The notes under the pieces were generated by a model. It was not told where the DNA came from and searched no databases. It saw only the letters and a list, made by a program, of their open reading frames with translations. A DNA stretch of 64,000 bases from Halopseudomonas sabulinigri (GTDB taxonomy: Bacteria > Pseudomonadota > Gammaproteobacteria > Pseudomonadales > Pseudomonadaceae), in assembly GCF_900105255.1 (NCBI RefSeq), contig NZ_LT629763.1, positions 3,606,001-3,670,000 of the forward strand. Reading direction: 5' to 3'. The translations under genes were made by a program, and so were the position numbers. This document shows, piece by piece, positions 1 through 8,884 of the stretch (position 1 is its first letter; each line of letters begins with the position of its first letter).

Positions 1-1
1 A

Positions 2-355
2 GAAATCGGCTTACTGCCCGAGCTGGTTGACGTGGTCGGCCCCATGGACTCGCTGGTATCGCGCTTCGGGATCAAGGTCACACCTTATGTCGGCATAGTG
101 CCGGATGTGTTCGATCTGGTGCCCAACAGCGGCGAAATTGAAGAGGTGTTTCGGGTGCCGGTAGAGTTTTTTCTTAACGACCCGCGCGAGATGACCCACC
201 GCATCGACTATGAGGGGCGCAGCTGGTATGTGCCCAGCTACCGCTACGAGGGCTTCAAGATCTGGGGTCTGACTGCACTGATGCTGGCCGAGCTGATGAA
301 CACCGGCTTTGACGCCGGTATACCCTTGCACACCCCCTACGACGGCCACAAATAA
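2..355 (+). CDS. Nudix hydrolase, CoA pyrophosphatase-like (3' part)
   Basis: The gene enters from the left edge, so only the last 117 residues are visible. The first residues, EIGL, look like the end of a Nudix box (REx2EExGx). They are followed by a [10 protein letters not shown] segment and a WGLTALML segment near the C-terminus, both typical of the Nudix branch that cleaves coenzyme A and related diphosphates to phosphopantetheine and 3',5'-ADP. It ends 11 bp before the gamma carbonic anhydrase gene and is probably co-transcribed with it. The family call rests on C-terminal similarity because most of the catalytic box is outside the window. Confidence 0.75.
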   Translation, partial: EIGLLPELVDVVGPMDSLVSRFGIKVTPYVGIVPDVFDLVPNSGEIEEVFRVPVEFFLNDPREMTHRIDYEGRSWYVPSYRYEGFKIWGLTALMLAELMNTGFDAGIPLHTPYDGHK

Positions 356-366
356 GAGGTAAAGCC

Positions 367-890
<524 letters not shown>

Positions 891-891
<1 letters not shown>

Positions 892-1109
892 TGGGCGCGC
901 AATCGCCGGTGCGTTCACCCTGTGTGAGCATTTGCGCACTGGACGATAACGACATCTGCACCGGCTGCCAGCGCAGCGGTATGGAGATCGCGACCTGGGG
1001 CCGCATGAGCGACGCCCAGCGCCTGGAGGTGCTGCAGCGTTGCGAGGCGCGCGCCCGTGACCAGGGCCTCTGGCTGGGCACGCTTAACCAACAAGGATAC
1101 AAGGCATGA
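891..1109 (+). CDS. DUF1289 domain protein
   Basis: A 72-residue protein with four cysteines in the DUF1289 arrangement: C11 and C15 in PCVSIC, and C23 and C26 in ICTGC. They are followed by a TW segment and a helix ending in QGLWLG. The cysteine pattern suggests metal or Fe-S binding, but no function is established for the family. Its ATG overlaps the preceding stop by one base, and its stop overlaps the purT start in an ATGA arrangement, so three genes are translated as a coupled string. I chose this ATG because the long upstream open frame is only a shadow of the carbonic anhydrase gene. Confidence 0.85.
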
Positions 1110-2290
1110 ATGTAATCATCGGCACCCCGCAGGCGGAAGATGCCACCCGGGTACTGCTATTGGGTGCGGGCGAACTGGGCAAGGAGCTGGCCATCGAGTT
1201 GCAACGCCTGGGCTGTGAGGTGATAGCAGTGGACCGCTACGCCAAGGCGCCGGCGATGCAGGTAGCGCACCGCAGCCACGTGATCAGCATGCTGGATGGG
1301 CAGGCGCTGCGTGAGGTAATCGAGGCTGAGCAACCTGATTACATAGTGCCGGAAATCGAAGCCATCGCCACACCCACCCTGGTGGAGCTGGAAAGCGAGG
1401 GCTACCGCGTTGTACCAACCGCCGAGGCGACGCGCCTGACCATGGACCGCGAAGGCATCCGCCGGCTGGCAGCAGAAACCCTGGGCTTGCCTACGTCGGC
1501 CTATCAGTTTGCCGAGACCCTGGAGGATTACCGGGCGGCGGTGGCTGCCGTTGGCTTGCCCTGCGTGGTCAAGCCGGTAATGAGTTCCTCCGGCAAGGGG
1601 CAGAGTCTGGTGCGCGAAAGTGCCGATATCGAATCGGCCTGGGAATACGCCCAGGCGGGTGGTCGCGCAGGCAAGGGTCGGGTGATCGTTGAGGGCTTCG
1701 TTGATTTCGAGTACGAGATTACCCTGCTGACGGTGCGCCATGTAGACGGCACCAGTTTCTGCGCACCCATTGGCCACCGTCAGGAGGCCGGCGATTACCG
1801 CGAGTCGTGGCAGCCGCAGGCGATGTCCGAGGCAGCGCTGGCCGAAGCCCAGCGCGTGGCCAGAGAGGTGACCGAGGCGCTGGGCGGGCGAGGCCTGTTT
1901 GGCGTGGAGCTGTTCGTTAAAGGCGATCAGGTGTGGTTCAGCGAGGTCTCGCCGCGGCCGCACGATACCGGTCTGGTGACGCTGGTCTCCCAGGATTTGT
2001 CCGAGTTTGCGTTGCACGCGCGGGCGATTCTCGGCTTGCCGATACCAGCAATCCGTCAGCTGGGGCCGGCGGCGTCGGCGGTTATCCTGGTTGAGGGGCA
2101 GTCGGCGAATGTCAGCTACGGCAATCTACGCGAGGCGTTGGCCGAGCCGGATACTCAGCTGCGTTTGTTCGGCAAGCCGGAAGTGGACGGTCAGCGCCGC
2201 ATGGGGGTGGCCCTGGCGCGAGATGAAAGCATCGAACTGGCGGTCGAGAAGGCCGTGCGTGCCGCCACTGCTGTCCAGGTCAAGCTCTGA
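1106..2290 (+). CDS. purT: Formate-dependent phosphoribosylglycinamide formyltransferase
   Basis: A 394-residue ATP-grasp enzyme matching PurT in length and order. It has an N-terminal nucleotide-binding [10 protein letters not shown] loop, then [14 protein letters not shown] in the ATP-grasp core, and [25 protein letters not shown] with the metal-binding glutamates. It makes formyl-GAR from GAR, formate and ATP, the folate-independent third step of purine synthesis in the cytoplasm. It starts inside the stop of the DUF1289 gene. Its stop overlaps the probable CTG start of the SGNH hydrolase. Confidence 0.97.
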   Translation: MNVIIGTPQAEDATRVLLLGAGELGKELAIELQRLGCEVIAVDRYAKAPAMQVAHRSHVISMLDGQALREVIEAEQPDYIVPEIEAIATPTLVELESEGYRVVPTAEATRLTMDREGIRRLAAETLGLPTSAYQFAETLEDYRAAVAAVGLPCVVKPVMSSSGKGQSLVRESADIESAWEYAQAGGRAGKGRVIVEGFVDFEYEITLLTVRHVDGTSFCAPIGHRQEAGDYRESWQPQAMSEAALAEAQRVAREVTEALGGRGLFGVELFVKGDQVWFSEVSPRPHDTGLVTLVSQDLSEFALHARAILGLPIPAIRQLGPAASAVILVEGQSANVSYGNLREALAEPDTQLRLFGKPEVDGQRRMGVALARDESIELAVEKAVRAATAVQVKL

Positions 2291-3042
2291 GCCGTTGGTG
2301 GTATCTGGTCGCGCCAGCGCTGCCGCTACTGCTGCCGCAGGCGCTTTGGGTCAAGCGTACCGCACTGCGTTTGCCGGACGCCGCCGCGCCCTGGCACGGC
2401 CTGGTTGCCGGCAGCGAGTCCGTTGCACCGCCGCTCAGGTTGTTGCTACTGGGTGAATCCACGGTCAGCGGTGTGGGGGTAGCGCAGCAGACGGATGGGT
2501 TGGCTGGGCAGCTCGCCGCCCAGTTGGCGAATGCTACCGGCCGGGCGGTGCAATGGCGGGCAGTGGGCCGCAATGGCGCGGATGCGCGCCTCGCGTTGCA
2601 GGCGCTGTTACCCCAGGCGCTAGATCAGCAATGGGATATGGCGTTGCTGGTGCTCGGGGTAAACGACACCACCCATCTGACCTCTCGACGGCACTGGCGT
2701 CAGCGTATGCAGCAACTGATTGCAGGCTTGCACGGCTGCGCTGAGCGGGTGCTGGTCACCGCGGTACCGCCGCTTGGGCACTTCAGCGCCTTGCCGCAGC
2801 CGCTGCGCGGCTGGTTTGGTCTGCGGGCCAATTTGCTGGATGGCGATTTGCGCGCGGTCGCTGCGCAGCAGCGGGCAGGCTATCTGGCGCTGGACATACC
2901 CTTTCAGCCCGCCTATCTAGCCTGCGATGGCTTTCACCCGTCGGCGGCAGGTTACCGCCTTTGGGCTGACGGTATTGTTCGTCAGCTGGGATTGCCAGCA
3001 TCGTCCGCTGGCGCAGAGGTGTCGGCCGGCACGGGCACCTGA
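2287..3042 (+). CDS. SGNH/GDSL-family hydrolase with N-terminal membrane segment
   Basis: A lipase/esterase-like SGNH fold. Block I is [13 protein letters not shown] (nucleophile Ser in GES), followed by GRNGAD, LVLGVND (block III) and the catalytic DGFHPS near the C-terminus. The first usual start in this frame is TTG at 2371, but the frame is open upstream and encodes [18 protein letters not shown], a hydrophobic signal or anchor. I therefore place the start at CTG 2287, overlapping the purT stop (CTGA), with AGG about 8 bp upstream, giving 251 residues. There is no ATG or GTG in the extension. The substrate is unknown. The 3' end overlaps the convergent CorC-like gene by 61 bp. Confidence 0.8.
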   Translation: MSRWWYLVAPALPLLLPQALWVKRTALRLPDAAAPWHGLVAGSESVAPPLRLLLLGESTVSGVGVAQQTDGLAGQLAAQLANATGRAVQWRAVGRNGADARLALQALLPQALDQQWDMALLVLGVNDTTHLTSRRHWRQRMQQLIAGLHGCAERVLVTAVPPLGHFSALPQPLRGWFGLRANLLDGDLRAVAAQQRAGYLALDIPFQPAYLACDGFHPSAAGYRLWADGIVRQLGLPASSAGAEVSAGTGT

Positions 3043-4301
3043 TCCCGCGCGCGGTCCCAGACGCGTACACTTTTCACCATGTTGTCCTTGGTCTGCAGGA
3101 TTTCCATGCGGTAGGCGCCGGTGGTCAGGCAGACGCTGGTTTCCGGAATGCTTTCCAGTTGCTCGGTGATCAGGCCATTGAGCGTCTTGGGGCCATCGGC
3201 GGGCAACTTCCAATGCAGGTGGCGGTTGATATCGCGAATGGCAGCGCTGCCATCGATCACATAGGTGCCGTCTTCCTGGGGGTGGATGTCCTGGCTGGGG
3301 ATCAGCATGTCGGTGGTAAATTCGCCGACGATCTCTTCCAAAATGTCCTCCAGGGTTACCAGACCAATTACATCGCCGTACTCGTCTACCACGATGGCGA
3401 TGCGGCGCTTCTGTTTTTGAAAGTTGAACAGTTGCGTATGCAGGGGCGTGCTTTCCGGGATGAAGTAGGGCTCCTTGCAGGCGCCGATCAGCGCTTCCTT
3501 GGTCAGCTCGCCGCGGCTCAGCAGGCGGGCGATGGAGCGCATGTGTACCAGACCGGTAATGTTGTTGATATCGCCGTGGTACACCGGCAGCCGTGTGTAA
3601 TGGCAGCTGCGCAGTTGCTGATTGATCACGGTCATGCTGTCTTCCAGGTCAATACCCACGGCCTCGTTGCGCGGGATCATGATGTCATTGACCGTCATCT
3701 TTTCCAGATCGAGGATGCCCAGCAGCATGTTCTGACGGCTGCGGGTGATGCCCAGCCCAGCCTCACGCACCACGGTGCGCAGCTCTTCGGTGGTGAGCTG
3801 GTCGCCATCCTTGTCGTTCGGGTTAACGCCTATCAGACGCAACAGCATGTTGCTCATCGCGCTGCACACCCAGACCACCGGATAGAGCAGGCGCTGCAAG
3901 AGGGCCAGCACCGCGCTGGCCGGGAAGGCGATCAGTTCAGGTCGCAGGGCGGCCAGGGTCTTGGGCGTGATTTCGCCAAAAATCAGGATCACTACGGTCA
4001 GCAGCATGGTTGCAATGGCGATGCCGGCCTCGCCCCATAGCTCGACGGCCACGACGGTGGCAATCGAGGCCGCAAGGATGTTGACGATGTTGTTGCCGAC
4101 CAGAATGGTGCCAAGCAGCCGGTCCGGACGCTCAAGCAGGCGCGAGGCGCGCTTGGCAGCGCGGTGCCCCTCCTTGCTCATGTGCTTCAGGCGGTAGCGG
4201 TTCAGGCTCATCATGCTGGTCTCCGAACTGGAGAAGAATGCAGACAGGATGATCAGCAGCGCCAATAACAGCAGCAGCAGGCCAGTATGGGATTCGTTCA
4301 A
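2982..4301 (-). CDS. HlyC/CorC-family (CNNM/CorB-like) transporter with CBS pair
   Basis: A 439-residue inner-membrane protein. Its DUF21/CNNM transmembrane domain covers about residues 1-190, including AFFSSSETSMMSLN and the FGEITPKTLA signature. A paired CBS domain (about 200-330, ending VVDEYGDVIGLVTLEDILEEIVGE) and a CorC_HlyC C-terminal domain follow. Relatives move Mg2+ or Co2+. The start is TTG at 4301; a GAGG motif 7 bp upstream supports it and no closer ATG fits the first membrane helix. The last 61 bp lie over the end of the convergent SGNH hydrolase gene. It is probably transcribed after the CcsA-like gene. Confidence 0.9.
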   Translation of the reverse strand: MNESHTGLLLLLLALLIILSAFFSSSETSMMSLNRYRLKHMSKEGHRAAKRASRLLERPDRLLGTILVGNNIVNILAASIATVVAVELWGEAGIAIATMLLTVVILIFGEITPKTLAALRPELIAFPASAVLALLQRLLYPVVWVCSAMSNMLLRLIGVNPNDKDGDQLTTEELRTVVREAGLGITRSRQNMLLGILDLEKMTVNDIMIPRNEAVGIDLEDSMTVINQQLRSCHYTRLPVYHGDINNITGLVHMRSIARLLSRGELTKEALIGACKEPYFIPESTPLHTQLFNFQKQKRRIAIVVDEYGDVIGLVTLEDILEEIVGEFTTDMLIPSQDIHPQEDGTYVIDGSAAIRDINRHLHWKLPADGPKTLNGLITEQLESIPETSVCLTTGAYRMEILQTKDNMVKSVRVWDRARDQVPVPADTSAPADDAGNPS

Positions 4302-4335
4302 GAGCGTGCCTCAAACAGGTTGGTATGAAAGGAGG

Positions 4336-5136
4336 TCAGGCGCCGACCAGCAGGTGGCGGACCAGCTTGCTGCCAAAGTAGGCCAGCATCAGCAGCAGGA
4401 AGCCGGCGAGTGTCCAGCGTATGGCGTTGCTGCCGCGCCAGCCACGGAAGTGACGGCCCCAGAGCAGCACACCAAAGACCACCCAGGCCAGGCAGGACAG
4501 CAAGGTTTTGTGCGCCAGGTGCTGGGCAAACATGTTTTCCAGAAACACGAAGCCGGAAATCAGCGCCAGGGTAAGCAGTACTTCGCCGCAGAGCAAAAAC
4601 TGGAACAGCAGGCGTTCCATGGTTTGCAGTGGCGGGAAGGTGCGTATGAAGCGGGTAGGGTGCTTGTGCTTGAGCTGATAATCCTGCACCGCCAGTAGCG
4701 TGGCCTGGAAGGCGGCGATGGTCAAAATGCCATAGGCCAGCACGGACAGCAGAATATGCACCAGCAACCCGCTCTGGCCCGAGGGCAGGGTAGTAGCCTC
4801 GTGCGGGAACAGGCCCGCCAGTAGCGCGGTAATCAGCGCCAGTGGGTACAGGCCCAGCAGCAGGCTGGTGACCGGCGCGCGCAGGCTCGACAGCAGGGTC
4901 AGGGCAACGATCAGCCAGGCAATCAGCGAGGCGATGTTGAACAACCCCAGGGCAAAGCCCTGATCCGTCATCAGCTGCAAATACAGACTGGCCGCGTGGG
5001 CCACCAAGGCGACCAGACCGATGCCCCGCAGCAGCCCGGTATTGACCGTCAGGCGTTTGCCCAGACAAAGCATCTGGTAAAGCATGCCACCGAAGTAGAA
5101 AAAGGCGGCCAGCAGGCTGGGAGTGAGGGCTGTCAT
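4336..5136 (-). CDS. CcsA/CcmC-like inner-membrane protein (YpjD family)
   Basis: A 266-residue protein with about eight hydrophobic helices and the CcsA-type cytochrome c assembly fold. The conserved block HILLSVLAYGILTIAAFQA carries the likely haem-ligand histidine, and the C-terminus reads KTLLSCLAWVVFGVLLWGRHFRGW with further conserved His and Trp. In gammaproteobacteria this YpjD-type gene is usually divergent from ffh and next to a CorC-like gene, exactly as here. It lacks the partner genes of a cytochrome c maturation system, so a role in haem delivery is not shown. I chose ATG 5136 (AAGGA just upstream) over an upstream start that would intrude into the ffh promoter region. Confidence 0.85.
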   Translation of the reverse strand: MTALTPSLLAAFFYFGGMLYQMLCLGKRLTVNTGLLRGIGLVALVAHAASLYLQLMTDQGFALGLFNIASLIAWLIVALTLLSSLRAPVTSLLLGLYPLALITALLAGLFPHEATTLPSGQSGLLVHILLSVLAYGILTIAAFQATLLAVQDYQLKHKHPTRFIRTFPPLQTMERLLFQFLLCGEVLLTLALISGFVFLENMFAQHLAHKTLLSCLAWVVFGVLLWGRHFRGWRGSNAIRWTLAGFLLLMLAYFGSKLVRHLLVGA

Positions 5137-5239
5137 ACGTCCTTGAGAGCGGTTATCAACAAACCCGCAGTGTGGCACAAGCCGCGCGCCGGTTAAAGCG
5201 CTTCGATGGGCTTCCCTATCATCACCCAAAGCACGCGGG

Positions 5240-5245
5240 TATACT
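5240..5245 (+). promoter_or_regulatory. Candidate -10 element for ffh
   Basis: TATACT, five of six matches to the sigma-70 -10 consensus, lies 58 bp before the ffh ATG in the divergent gap with the CcsA-like gene. No convincing -35 is present at the right distance (TATCAT is the nearest), so this is only a candidate. Confidence 0.35.
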
Positions 5246-5303
5246 GCGCAGCTTAACTGCTTCGCCCCTGCGGCGGGGGTCGAGAAGCTCAGGAGAGTTA
5301 GAG

Positions 5304-6716
5304 ATGTTCGAGAATCTTACCGAGCGCCTGTCACACAGCCTGCGTGGCGTGACCGGTCAGGCCAAACTCACAGAAGACAATATCAAGGACACCCTGCGCG
5401 AAGTGCGCATGGCGCTGCTTGAGGCCGACGTGGCGCTGCCCGTGGTCAAAACCTTTGTTGATCAGGTGCGCGAGCGCGCCGTGGGTCACGAGGTGTCACG
5501 CAGCCTGTCGCCGGGGCAGGTGTTCGTCAAGATCGTCAAATCCGAGCTCGAAGCCGTCATGGGGCAGACCGAAGGTCTGAACCTGGCTGTGTCGCCGCCG
5601 GCGGTGATTCTGATGGCCGGTCTGCAGGGCGCGGGTAAGACCACCAGTGTGGCCAAGCTGGCCAAGACGCTGCGTGAGCGTGAAAAGAAAAAGGTCATGG
5701 TGGTCAGCGTCGACGTTTATCGTCCGGCGGCCATCAAGCAGCTGGAAACCCTGGCGGGTGAGGTAGACGTTACCTTCTTCCCGTCTGACCTTGCGCAACA
5801 GCCGGTGGCCATCGTCGAGGCGGCGCTGCGCGAAGCCAAGAACCGCTTCATGGACGTGCTGATCGTCGATACCGCCGGTCGTCTGCACGTCGATGCCGAG
5901 ATGATGGCTGAGATCAAGCAGGTGCACGCGGCAGCCAAGCCGGCGGAAACCCTGTTCGTGGTGGATGCCATGACCGGCCAGGACGCGGCCAACACGGCGC
6001 AGGCGTTTAACGAGGCGCTGCCGCTGACCGGGGTGATTCTCACCAAAGTTGACGGTGATGCCCGCGGTGGTGCGGCGCTGTCGGTGCGGCACATCACCGG
6101 TAAGCCGATCAAGTTCCTCGGTATGGGTGAGAAGGTCGATGCCCTTGAGGTGTTCCACCCTGATCGTGTGGCCTCGCGCATTCTCGGCATGGGCGACGTG
6201 CTCAGCCTGATCGAGCAGGCCGAGCAGAAGCTGGACAAGGACAAGGCCGAGAAACTGGCCAAGAAGCTGAAAAAAGGCAAGGGCTTCGATCTTGAAGACT
6301 TCCGTGATCAGCTGCAGCAGATGAACAGCATGGGCGGTTTGGGCTCAATGATGGAAAAGCTGCCGATGATGGGCGGCAAGCTCAACGCAGCGCAGATGGA
6401 AACGGCGCAAACCGAAGCAACCAAACAGTTCAAGCGCATGGAGGCGATCATCAACTCGATGACGCCGGCCGAGCGCCGCAACCCCGACATCATCAGCGGG
6501 TCGCGCAAACGCCGCATTGCAGCCGGTTCCGGCTCGCAGATTCAGGACATAGGTCGCGTGCTGAAGCAGCACAAACAGATGCAGAAGATGATGAAGAAAG
6601 TCACCGGCAAGGGCGGTATGGCCAAGCTGATGCGCGGTATGGGTGGCATGGGCGGCGGTGGCATGGGCGGCGGCGGTGGCATGCTGCCACCGGGCGGCGG
6701 TATGCCCCGATTCTGA
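5304..6716 (+). CDS. ffh: Signal recognition particle protein Ffh
   Basis: A 470-residue SRP GTPase. The N domain (about 1-95) is followed by the G domain with GLQGAGKTT (P-loop from residue 106), DTAGRLH, TKVDGDARGGAAL and the SRP-type DVYRPAA insertion box. The methionine-rich M domain that binds 4.5S RNA and signal sequences follows, ending in a Gly/Met tail (MGGMGGGGMGG). It targets membrane proteins co-translationally to FtsY and SecYEG. The ATG at 5304 follows AGGAGAG and matches the family N-terminus MFENLTERLS. The frame is open upstream but those codons are the promoter region. Confidence 0.98.
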   Translation: MFENLTERLSHSLRGVTGQAKLTEDNIKDTLREVRMALLEADVALPVVKTFVDQVRERAVGHEVSRSLSPGQVFVKIVKSELEAVMGQTEGLNLAVSPPAVILMAGLQGAGKTTSVAKLAKTLREREKKKVMVVSVDVYRPAAIKQLETLAGEVDVTFFPSDLAQQPVAIVEAALREAKNRFMDVLIVDTAGRLHVDAEMMAEIKQVHAAAKPAETLFVVDAMTGQDAANTAQAFNEALPLTGVILTKVDGDARGGAALSVRHITGKPIKFLGMGEKVDALEVFHPDRVASRILGMGDVLSLIEQAEQKLDKDKAEKLAKKLKKGKGFDLEDFRDQLQQMNSMGGLGSMMEKLPMMGGKLNAAQMETAQTEATKQFKRMEAIINSMTPAERRNPDIISGSRKRRIAAGSGSQIQDIGRVLKQHKQMQKMMKKVTGKGGMAKLMRGMGGMGGGGMGGGGGMLPPGGGMPRF

Positions 6717-6743
6717 GCTGTTCAGGCTTTAATCAAAAAAGAG

Positions 6744-6780
6744 TTTTCATCGGTCGCGATATTCCGTAGAATACGCGACC
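6744..6780 (+). promoter_or_regulatory. Sigma-70 promoter of the rpsP operon, overlapped by an inverted repeat
   Basis: The -35 hexamer TTTTCA (6744-6749) and -10 TAGAAT (6767-6772) are separated by exactly 17 bp, 94 bp before rpsP. A perfect 7-bp inverted repeat, GGTCGCG (6752-6758) and CGCGACC (6774-6780), spans the spacer and the expected transcription start. It could be a regulator site or form a 5' hairpin. The promoter match is seen; the operator idea is inference. Confidence 0.55.
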
Positions 6781-6865
6781 TTTCGGGCTGTAGGTGTATG
6801 CATAATTGCTGCGCTGCCCGTGATGAATTTTGTAGCGTTACTCAAACACAGGAAATAATGTCCAC

Positions 6866-7114
6866 ATGGTAACCATTCGTCTTGCTCGTGGTGGCTCCAA
6901 GAAGCGCCCCTTCTATCATTTGACTGTTGCCAACAGCCGTAACGCCCGTGACGGTCGTTTTGTTGAGCGCGTTGGTTTCTTCAACCCGGTTGCTGCCGGT
7001 GCCGAAGTTCGTCTGTCGGTCAATGAAGAGCGCGTTCAGTACTGGCTGGGTCAAGGCGCACAGCCTTCCGAGCGCGTTGCTGCTCTGCTGAAGGAAGCTC
7101 AGGCCGCTGCCTGA
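6866..7114 (+). CDS. rpsP: 30S ribosomal protein S16
   Basis: An 82-residue protein with the S16 signature [19 protein letters not shown] at the N-terminus and [10 protein letters not shown] in the middle. It is a structural protein of the 30S subunit needed for body assembly. It is the first gene of the rpsP-rimM-trmD-rplS operon, two bases before rimM. Codon choice is strongly biased, as expected of a highly expressed gene. Confidence 0.98.
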   Translation: MVTIRLARGGSKKRPFYHLTVANSRNARDGRFVERVGFFNPVAAGAEVRLSVNEERVQYWLGQGAQPSERVAALLKEAQAAA

Positions 7115-7116
7115 AT

Positions 7117-7659
7117 ATGACTGCTGCTCCTGAATCGACTGAATCACCACGGGTGATTCTCGGCAAGATCGTATCGGTTCAAGGGCTGCGCGGGGCGGTC
7201 AAGGTGTATTCACACACCGACCCGCTGGACAACGTGCTGGAGTATGCCGAGTGGACCCTCACCAGGGGTTCCGAGCAACGCACAGTGTCTGTTCTCGGTG
7301 GTCGCCTGCAAGGGCGCGTGCTGGTAGTTCAGCTCAAGGGCGTGAACGACCGCAATCAGGCCGAGGAACTGGTAAATTTCGAGATCAGTGTAGAGGCCGA
7401 AGCCCTGCCCGAACTCGAGGAAGGTGAGTTTTACTGGTATCAGCTGGAAGGCTTACAGGTAATCAACCTGGAAGGTCAGCTGTTCGGCAAGGTGGATCAC
7501 CTGCTGGAAACCGGTTCCAACGACGTCATGGTGGTCAAACCCTGCGCAGGCAGTATTGATCAGCGTGAGCGGTTGTTGCCCTACTTGCCGGGCCAGTTTG
7601 TATTGAATATTGATCTGGACGCTGCGGTGATTCAGGTCGACTGGGATGCGGAGTTCTGA
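7117..7659 (+). CDS. rimM: Ribosome maturation factor RimM
   Basis: A 180-residue RimM. The N-terminal beta-barrel begins VILGKIVSVQGLRGAVKVYS, and the C-terminal PRC-barrel includes EFYWYQLEGLQVIN and ends LLPYLPGQFVLNIDLD. It binds S19 and the 16S rRNA head during late 30S assembly. It sits 2 bp after rpsP and 3 bp before trmD, in the usual operon order. Confidence 0.97.
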   Translation: MTAAPESTESPRVILGKIVSVQGLRGAVKVYSHTDPLDNVLEYAEWTLTRGSEQRTVSVLGGRLQGRVLVVQLKGVNDRNQAEELVNFEISVEAEALPELEEGEFYWYQLEGLQVINLEGQLFGKVDHLLETGSNDVMVVKPCAGSIDQRERLLPYLPGQFVLNIDLDAAVIQVDWDAEF

Positions 7660-7662
7660 CCG

Positions 7663-8412
7663 GTGTGGGCCGGTGTAGTTACCCTGTTTCCCGAGATGTT
7701 TGCAGCGCTGACCGAGTCCGGGGTAACCGGGCGTGCCGTCAAGCGCGGGCAGCTGGAGGTCAGCTTCAGCAACCCACGTGAACACGCACATGATCGTCAC
7801 CGTACGGTGGATGATCGCCCCTTCGGCGGCGGCCCCGGCATGCTGATGAAGGTGGAGCCCTTGCTTGAGTCGATTGCGGCCATCAAGCAGCAGGCACCCT
7901 CGCCACCCCGGGTGATCTATTTGTCACCGCAGGGGCAGCCACTCACTCAGAAACGGGTCGAGCAGCTGGCCGAACTGGACAGCCTGGTTTTGTTGTGCGG
8001 GCGCTACGAAGGCATCGACGAGCGCATCATTGAGCGTTGTGTCGATGAAGAGATATCCATCGGTGACTATGTGTTGTCCGGTGGCGAACTGGGAGCCATG
8101 GTGCTCCTGGACGCGGTAACCCGCCTGATTCCCGGTGTACTGGGGCATGCGGATTCTGCGGTGGAAGATTCGTTTTCGGCGGGGTGGCTGGATTGCCCAC
8201 ACTATACCCGGCCGGAAGAGTTTGACGGGCAGCGCGTACCGGAGGTGCTGCTCAGCGGTAATCACGAACTGATCCGGCGCTGGCGTCTCAAGCAGTCTTT
8301 GGGAAGAACCTGGCAACGTCGGCCAGAGTTGCTCGAAGAGCTGGAATTGAGCAAAGAACAGCAGAAGCTGTTGGCGGAATACATCCGCGAACAGGAAACC
8401 GATAACCATTAA
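7663..8412 (+). CDS. trmD: tRNA (guanine-N1)-methyltransferase TrmD
   Basis: A 249-residue SPOUT methyltransferase making m1G37 in tRNAs that read CNN and some other codons, which prevents frameshifting. Visible motifs are VVTLFPEMF at the N-terminus, [28 protein letters not shown], and the SAM-binding trefoil-knot segment [17 protein letters not shown]. The start is GTG at 7663; no ATG precedes the conserved N-terminal motif. Confidence 0.98.
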   Translation: MWAGVVTLFPEMFAALTESGVTGRAVKRGQLEVSFSNPREHAHDRHRTVDDRPFGGGPGMLMKVEPLLESIAAIKQQAPSPPRVIYLSPQGQPLTQKRVEQLAELDSLVLLCGRYEGIDERIIERCVDEEISIGDYVLSGGELGAMVLLDAVTRLIPGVLGHADSAVEDSFSAGWLDCPHYTRPEEFDGQRVPEVLLSGNHELIRRWRLKQSLGRTWQRRPELLEELELSKEQQKLLAEYIREQETDNH

Positions 8413-8444
8413 CAGGTCCGACGGCCTGTGCAGGAGAAGCAACG

Positions 8445-8792
8445 ATGTCCAATATTATTGCCCAGCTTGAAGCTGAACAGATGTCCAAGGAAATCCCCGC
8501 GTTCGCGCCGGGTGATACCGTAATCGTCCAGGTCAAGGTGAAAGAAGGCGATCGCTCGCGTCTGCAGGCCTTTGAAGGCGTGGTTATCGGTAAGCGTAAC
8601 CGTGGTCTGAACTCTGCTTTCACCGTTCGCAAGATCTCCAGCGGTGTAGGTGTTGAGCGTACTTTCCAGACCTACTCGCCGCTGATCGACAGCATCTCTG
8701 TCAAGCGTCGCGGTGACGTACGCAAAGCGAAGCTGTACTACCTGCGTGCCCTGTCTGGTAAGGCAGCACGTATCAAGGAAAAGCTGTCCTGA
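8445..8792 (+). CDS. rplS: 50S ribosomal protein L19
   Basis: A 115-residue L19 protein located at the 30S-50S interface. It shows [28 protein letters not shown] and [20 protein letters not shown]. An AGGAGAAGC ribosome-binding site precedes the ATG. It is the last gene of the operon, directly followed by a strong intrinsic terminator. Confidence 0.98.
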   Translation: MSNIIAQLEAEQMSKEIPAFAPGDTVIVQVKVKEGDRSRLQAFEGVVIGKRNRGLNSAFTVRKISSGVGVERTFQTYSPLIDSISVKRRGDVRKAKLYYLRALSGKAARIKEKLS

Positions 8793-8804
8793 TCGGACGC
8801 CTTC

Positions 8805-8842
8805 CCCACAAAAAAGCAGCCTGAGGGCTGCTTTTTTGTGGG
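8805..8842. terminator. Bidirectional Rho-independent terminator after rplS
   Basis: A perfect 17-bp inverted repeat, CCCACAAAAAAGCAGCC (8805-8821) and GGCTGCTTTTTTGTGGG (8826-8842), with a TGAG loop. A run of A in the left arm and T in the right arm supplies a T-tract in either direction. It ends 13 bp before an alternative ATG for xerD and 42 bp before the start chosen here. Confidence 0.92.
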
Positions 8843-8884
8843 CGAGTGTTTTTAATGGCTATTCCCTCGCACAGTGAGCAGATC

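Noticed and set aside
5172-5303. Upstream extension of ffh
   Set aside because: It covers the promoter region and adds 44 residues not found in Ffh; ATG 5304 has a good ribosome-binding site.
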